A stretch of 64,000 nt of DNA from Trichormus sp. NMC-1 (GTDB taxonomy: Bacteria > Cyanobacteriota > Cyanobacteriia > Cyanobacteriales > Nostocaceae): positions 146,057 through 210,056 of the forward strand of contig NZ_LZQD01000009.1 in NCBI RefSeq assembly GCF_001858025.1. The letters run 5' to 3'. This document shows, one piece after another, positions 63,206-64,000 of the stretch. The notes beneath the pieces are model-generated. The model ran no database searches and was not told the DNA's origin. It worked only from the letters and a program-made list of their open reading frames with translations. Made by a program: the position numbers and the translations under genes. Each line of letters begins with the position of its first letter. The first letter of the stretch is position 1.

Positions 63206-63211
63206 GCTTCC

Positions 63212-63907
63212 TCAAATTGGCAAGCGGTTAATATCTTTATTGCAGCCAATAACTACCATTGCGGAACCACGTTCTAAACGCTTGGTGGTGTCAGGATTAA
63301 TCTTAAATTTACCATCCTGACTCACTGCCAACAAATTTAAACCATAACGATTACGAAGTTGGATTTCTGCAACAGTTTTGCCGTGAAATTCATCAGGGAC
63401 AATCAACTCAACAATACTATGATCTGGGTCGAGATCAAATCGGTCTAGAATAGATGGTTTAGTCAGTGTCCTTGCTAAAGCACAACCTGCTTCATATTCT
63501 GGGAAAACTACATGATCTGCTCCCACTCGCTTTAACAGCTTGCGGTGAACTTCACTAGAAGCTTTAGCAACTACATGAGGTACACCAGCTTCTTTGACAT
63601 TGAGAGTCGTGATAATACTTTCCTGGATATAGTTACCAATTGCCACAATTACTGTATCAAATTCAAGAATACCAGCTTCTTTGAGTGCGGCAGATTCAGT
63701 TGAGTCTAATTGCACAGCATGGCTAACTATTTCCTCAGTTAATGCTTCTGAAACCCGCTTCTCATCGATATCTGTAGCCAGAACTTGATAACCTAAATTA
63801 TGTAATGTTGAACATACAGAACGACCAAAACGACCTAACCCAATTACCGCAAATTGGTGGTTATCTTGACGTAAACTGCGAAAAAACTTTAATGATGAAA
63901 GATTCAT
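63212..63907 (-). CDS. TrkA/KtrA-type potassium channel regulatory subunit (RCK domains)
   Basis: A 231-residue cytoplasmic protein. The RCK-N (TrkA-N) Rossmann domain has GLGRFG (23-28), Asp46 in TDIDEKRV, and KASSEVHRKLLKRVGADHVVFPE. A C-terminal RCK-C domain (about 150-228) follows, with SIVELIVPDEFHGKTVAEIQLRNRYGLNLLAV. Such proteins bind NAD(H) or ATP/ADP and gate KtrB/TrkH potassium transporters. No transporter partner is present on this side; it may lie beyond the right edge. A TTGGTAATTGG repeat is directly upstream. Confidence 0.92.
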   Translation of the reverse strand: MNLSSLKFFRSLRQDNHQFAVIGLGRFGRSVCSTLHNLGYQVLATDIDEKRVSEALTEEIVSHAVQLDSTESAALKEAGILEFDTVIVAIGNYIQESIITTLNVKEAGVPHVVAKASSEVHRKLLKRVGADHVVFPEYEAGCALARTLTKPSILDRFDLDPDHSIVELIVPDEFHGKTVAEIQLRNRYGLNLLAVSQDGKFKINPDTTKRLERGSAMVVIGCNKDINRLPI

Positions 63908-63908
63908 A

Positions 63909-63962
63909 ATTGGTGATTGGTAATTGGTAATTGGTAATTGGTAATTGGTAATTGGTCATTGG
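63909..63962. repeat. STRR array (TTGGTAA heptamers)
   Basis: About seven copies of TTGGTAA/TTGGTGA directly upstream of the TrkA-type gene start. No gene is seen between here and the right edge. Confidence 0.88.
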
Positions 63963-64000
63963 GAATAGATAATTAAGTTATTCTTCATTTTCTCCGCGTC

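Overview
The window looks like chromosomal DNA of a filamentous, probably heterocystous (Nostocales-type) cyanobacterium. The grounds are: frequent HIP1 octamers (GCGATCGC) inside and between genes; long arrays of 7-bp short tandemly repeated repetitive (STRR) sequences; a Ycf54 chlorophyll-cyclase subunit; the cyanobacterial PanC-CMP kinase fusion; a full hopanoid locus; and Uma2, DUF29 and RelE/ParE-type accessory genes. I saw no tRNA, rRNA or CRISPR array. The genus cannot be fixed from the sequence alone.

Layout. 1-3.9 kb: the tail of crtE, a DUF212 membrane protein, a secreted SPOR-like protein, ycf54, a SnoaL-fold protein like plant pathogen-related proteins, and pdxJ. 3.9-8 kb is an accessory stretch: two Uma2 proteins, a truncated substrate-binding protein, a small membrane protein, a MITE with a clean 8-bp target duplication, a transposase stub and a putative heme-oxygenase-fold protein. 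8-16.3 kb: ABC-2 permease, ExoD, an ABC exporter, a large hybrid histidine kinase and a REC-GGDEF diguanylate cyclase. 16.3-30.3 kb: mostly housekeeping (retropepsin-like protease, PHP phosphoesterase, purM, sodB, panC/cmk, rlpA, glsA, ATP-grasp ligase) separated by repeat-rich spacers. It includes a CIRCE heat-shock operator in front of an unknown 116-residue gene. 30.4-36 kb: a peroxiredoxin, a photolyase FAD-domain protein coupled to a GNAT acetyltransferase, a toxin-antitoxin pair, a helicase with a nuclease-like C-terminus, and DUF29. The last three form a small defence-like island.

36.2-46.5 kb is a hopanoid locus (hpnH, hpnA, hpnG, hpnB, shc). An RND efflux pump and a decayed fragment of a second pump sit inside it. 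Squalene-hopene cyclase makes the hopene, HpnH adds adenosine, HpnG removes adenine, and HpnA/HpnB are sugar- and glycosyl-modifying associates. 46.8-50.6 kb: a candidate double-glycine leader peptide, then a likely stress group (DUF2267, DJ-1/PfpI fused to a ferritin-like domain, a small exported protein, a cupin). 50.8-52.6 kb: ureE-ureF-ureG. 52.9-64 kb: dnaG, a cell-wall amidase/glucosaminidase, a membrane coiled-coil protein, a lipoprotein, a sterol desaturase-SDR fusion, queA, a TPR protein and a TrkA/KtrA potassium regulator.

The most striking feature overall is the density of repeats. There are giant STRR arrays (about 46 copies of a 7-mer at 18.3 kb; about 76 heptads in a 21-bp superperiod at 54.9 kb) and at least three families of small inverted-repeat elements, some nested or with target duplications. 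Several places show repeats that have become protein-coding sequence. Best candidates for new biology: the helicase-nuclease island (32.4-36.0 kb), the CIRCE-controlled unknown gene (28.1-28.6 kb), the GG-leader peptide with a nearby orphan terminator (46.9-47.8 kb), and a small mobile element that carries an interchangeable STRR array inside it.
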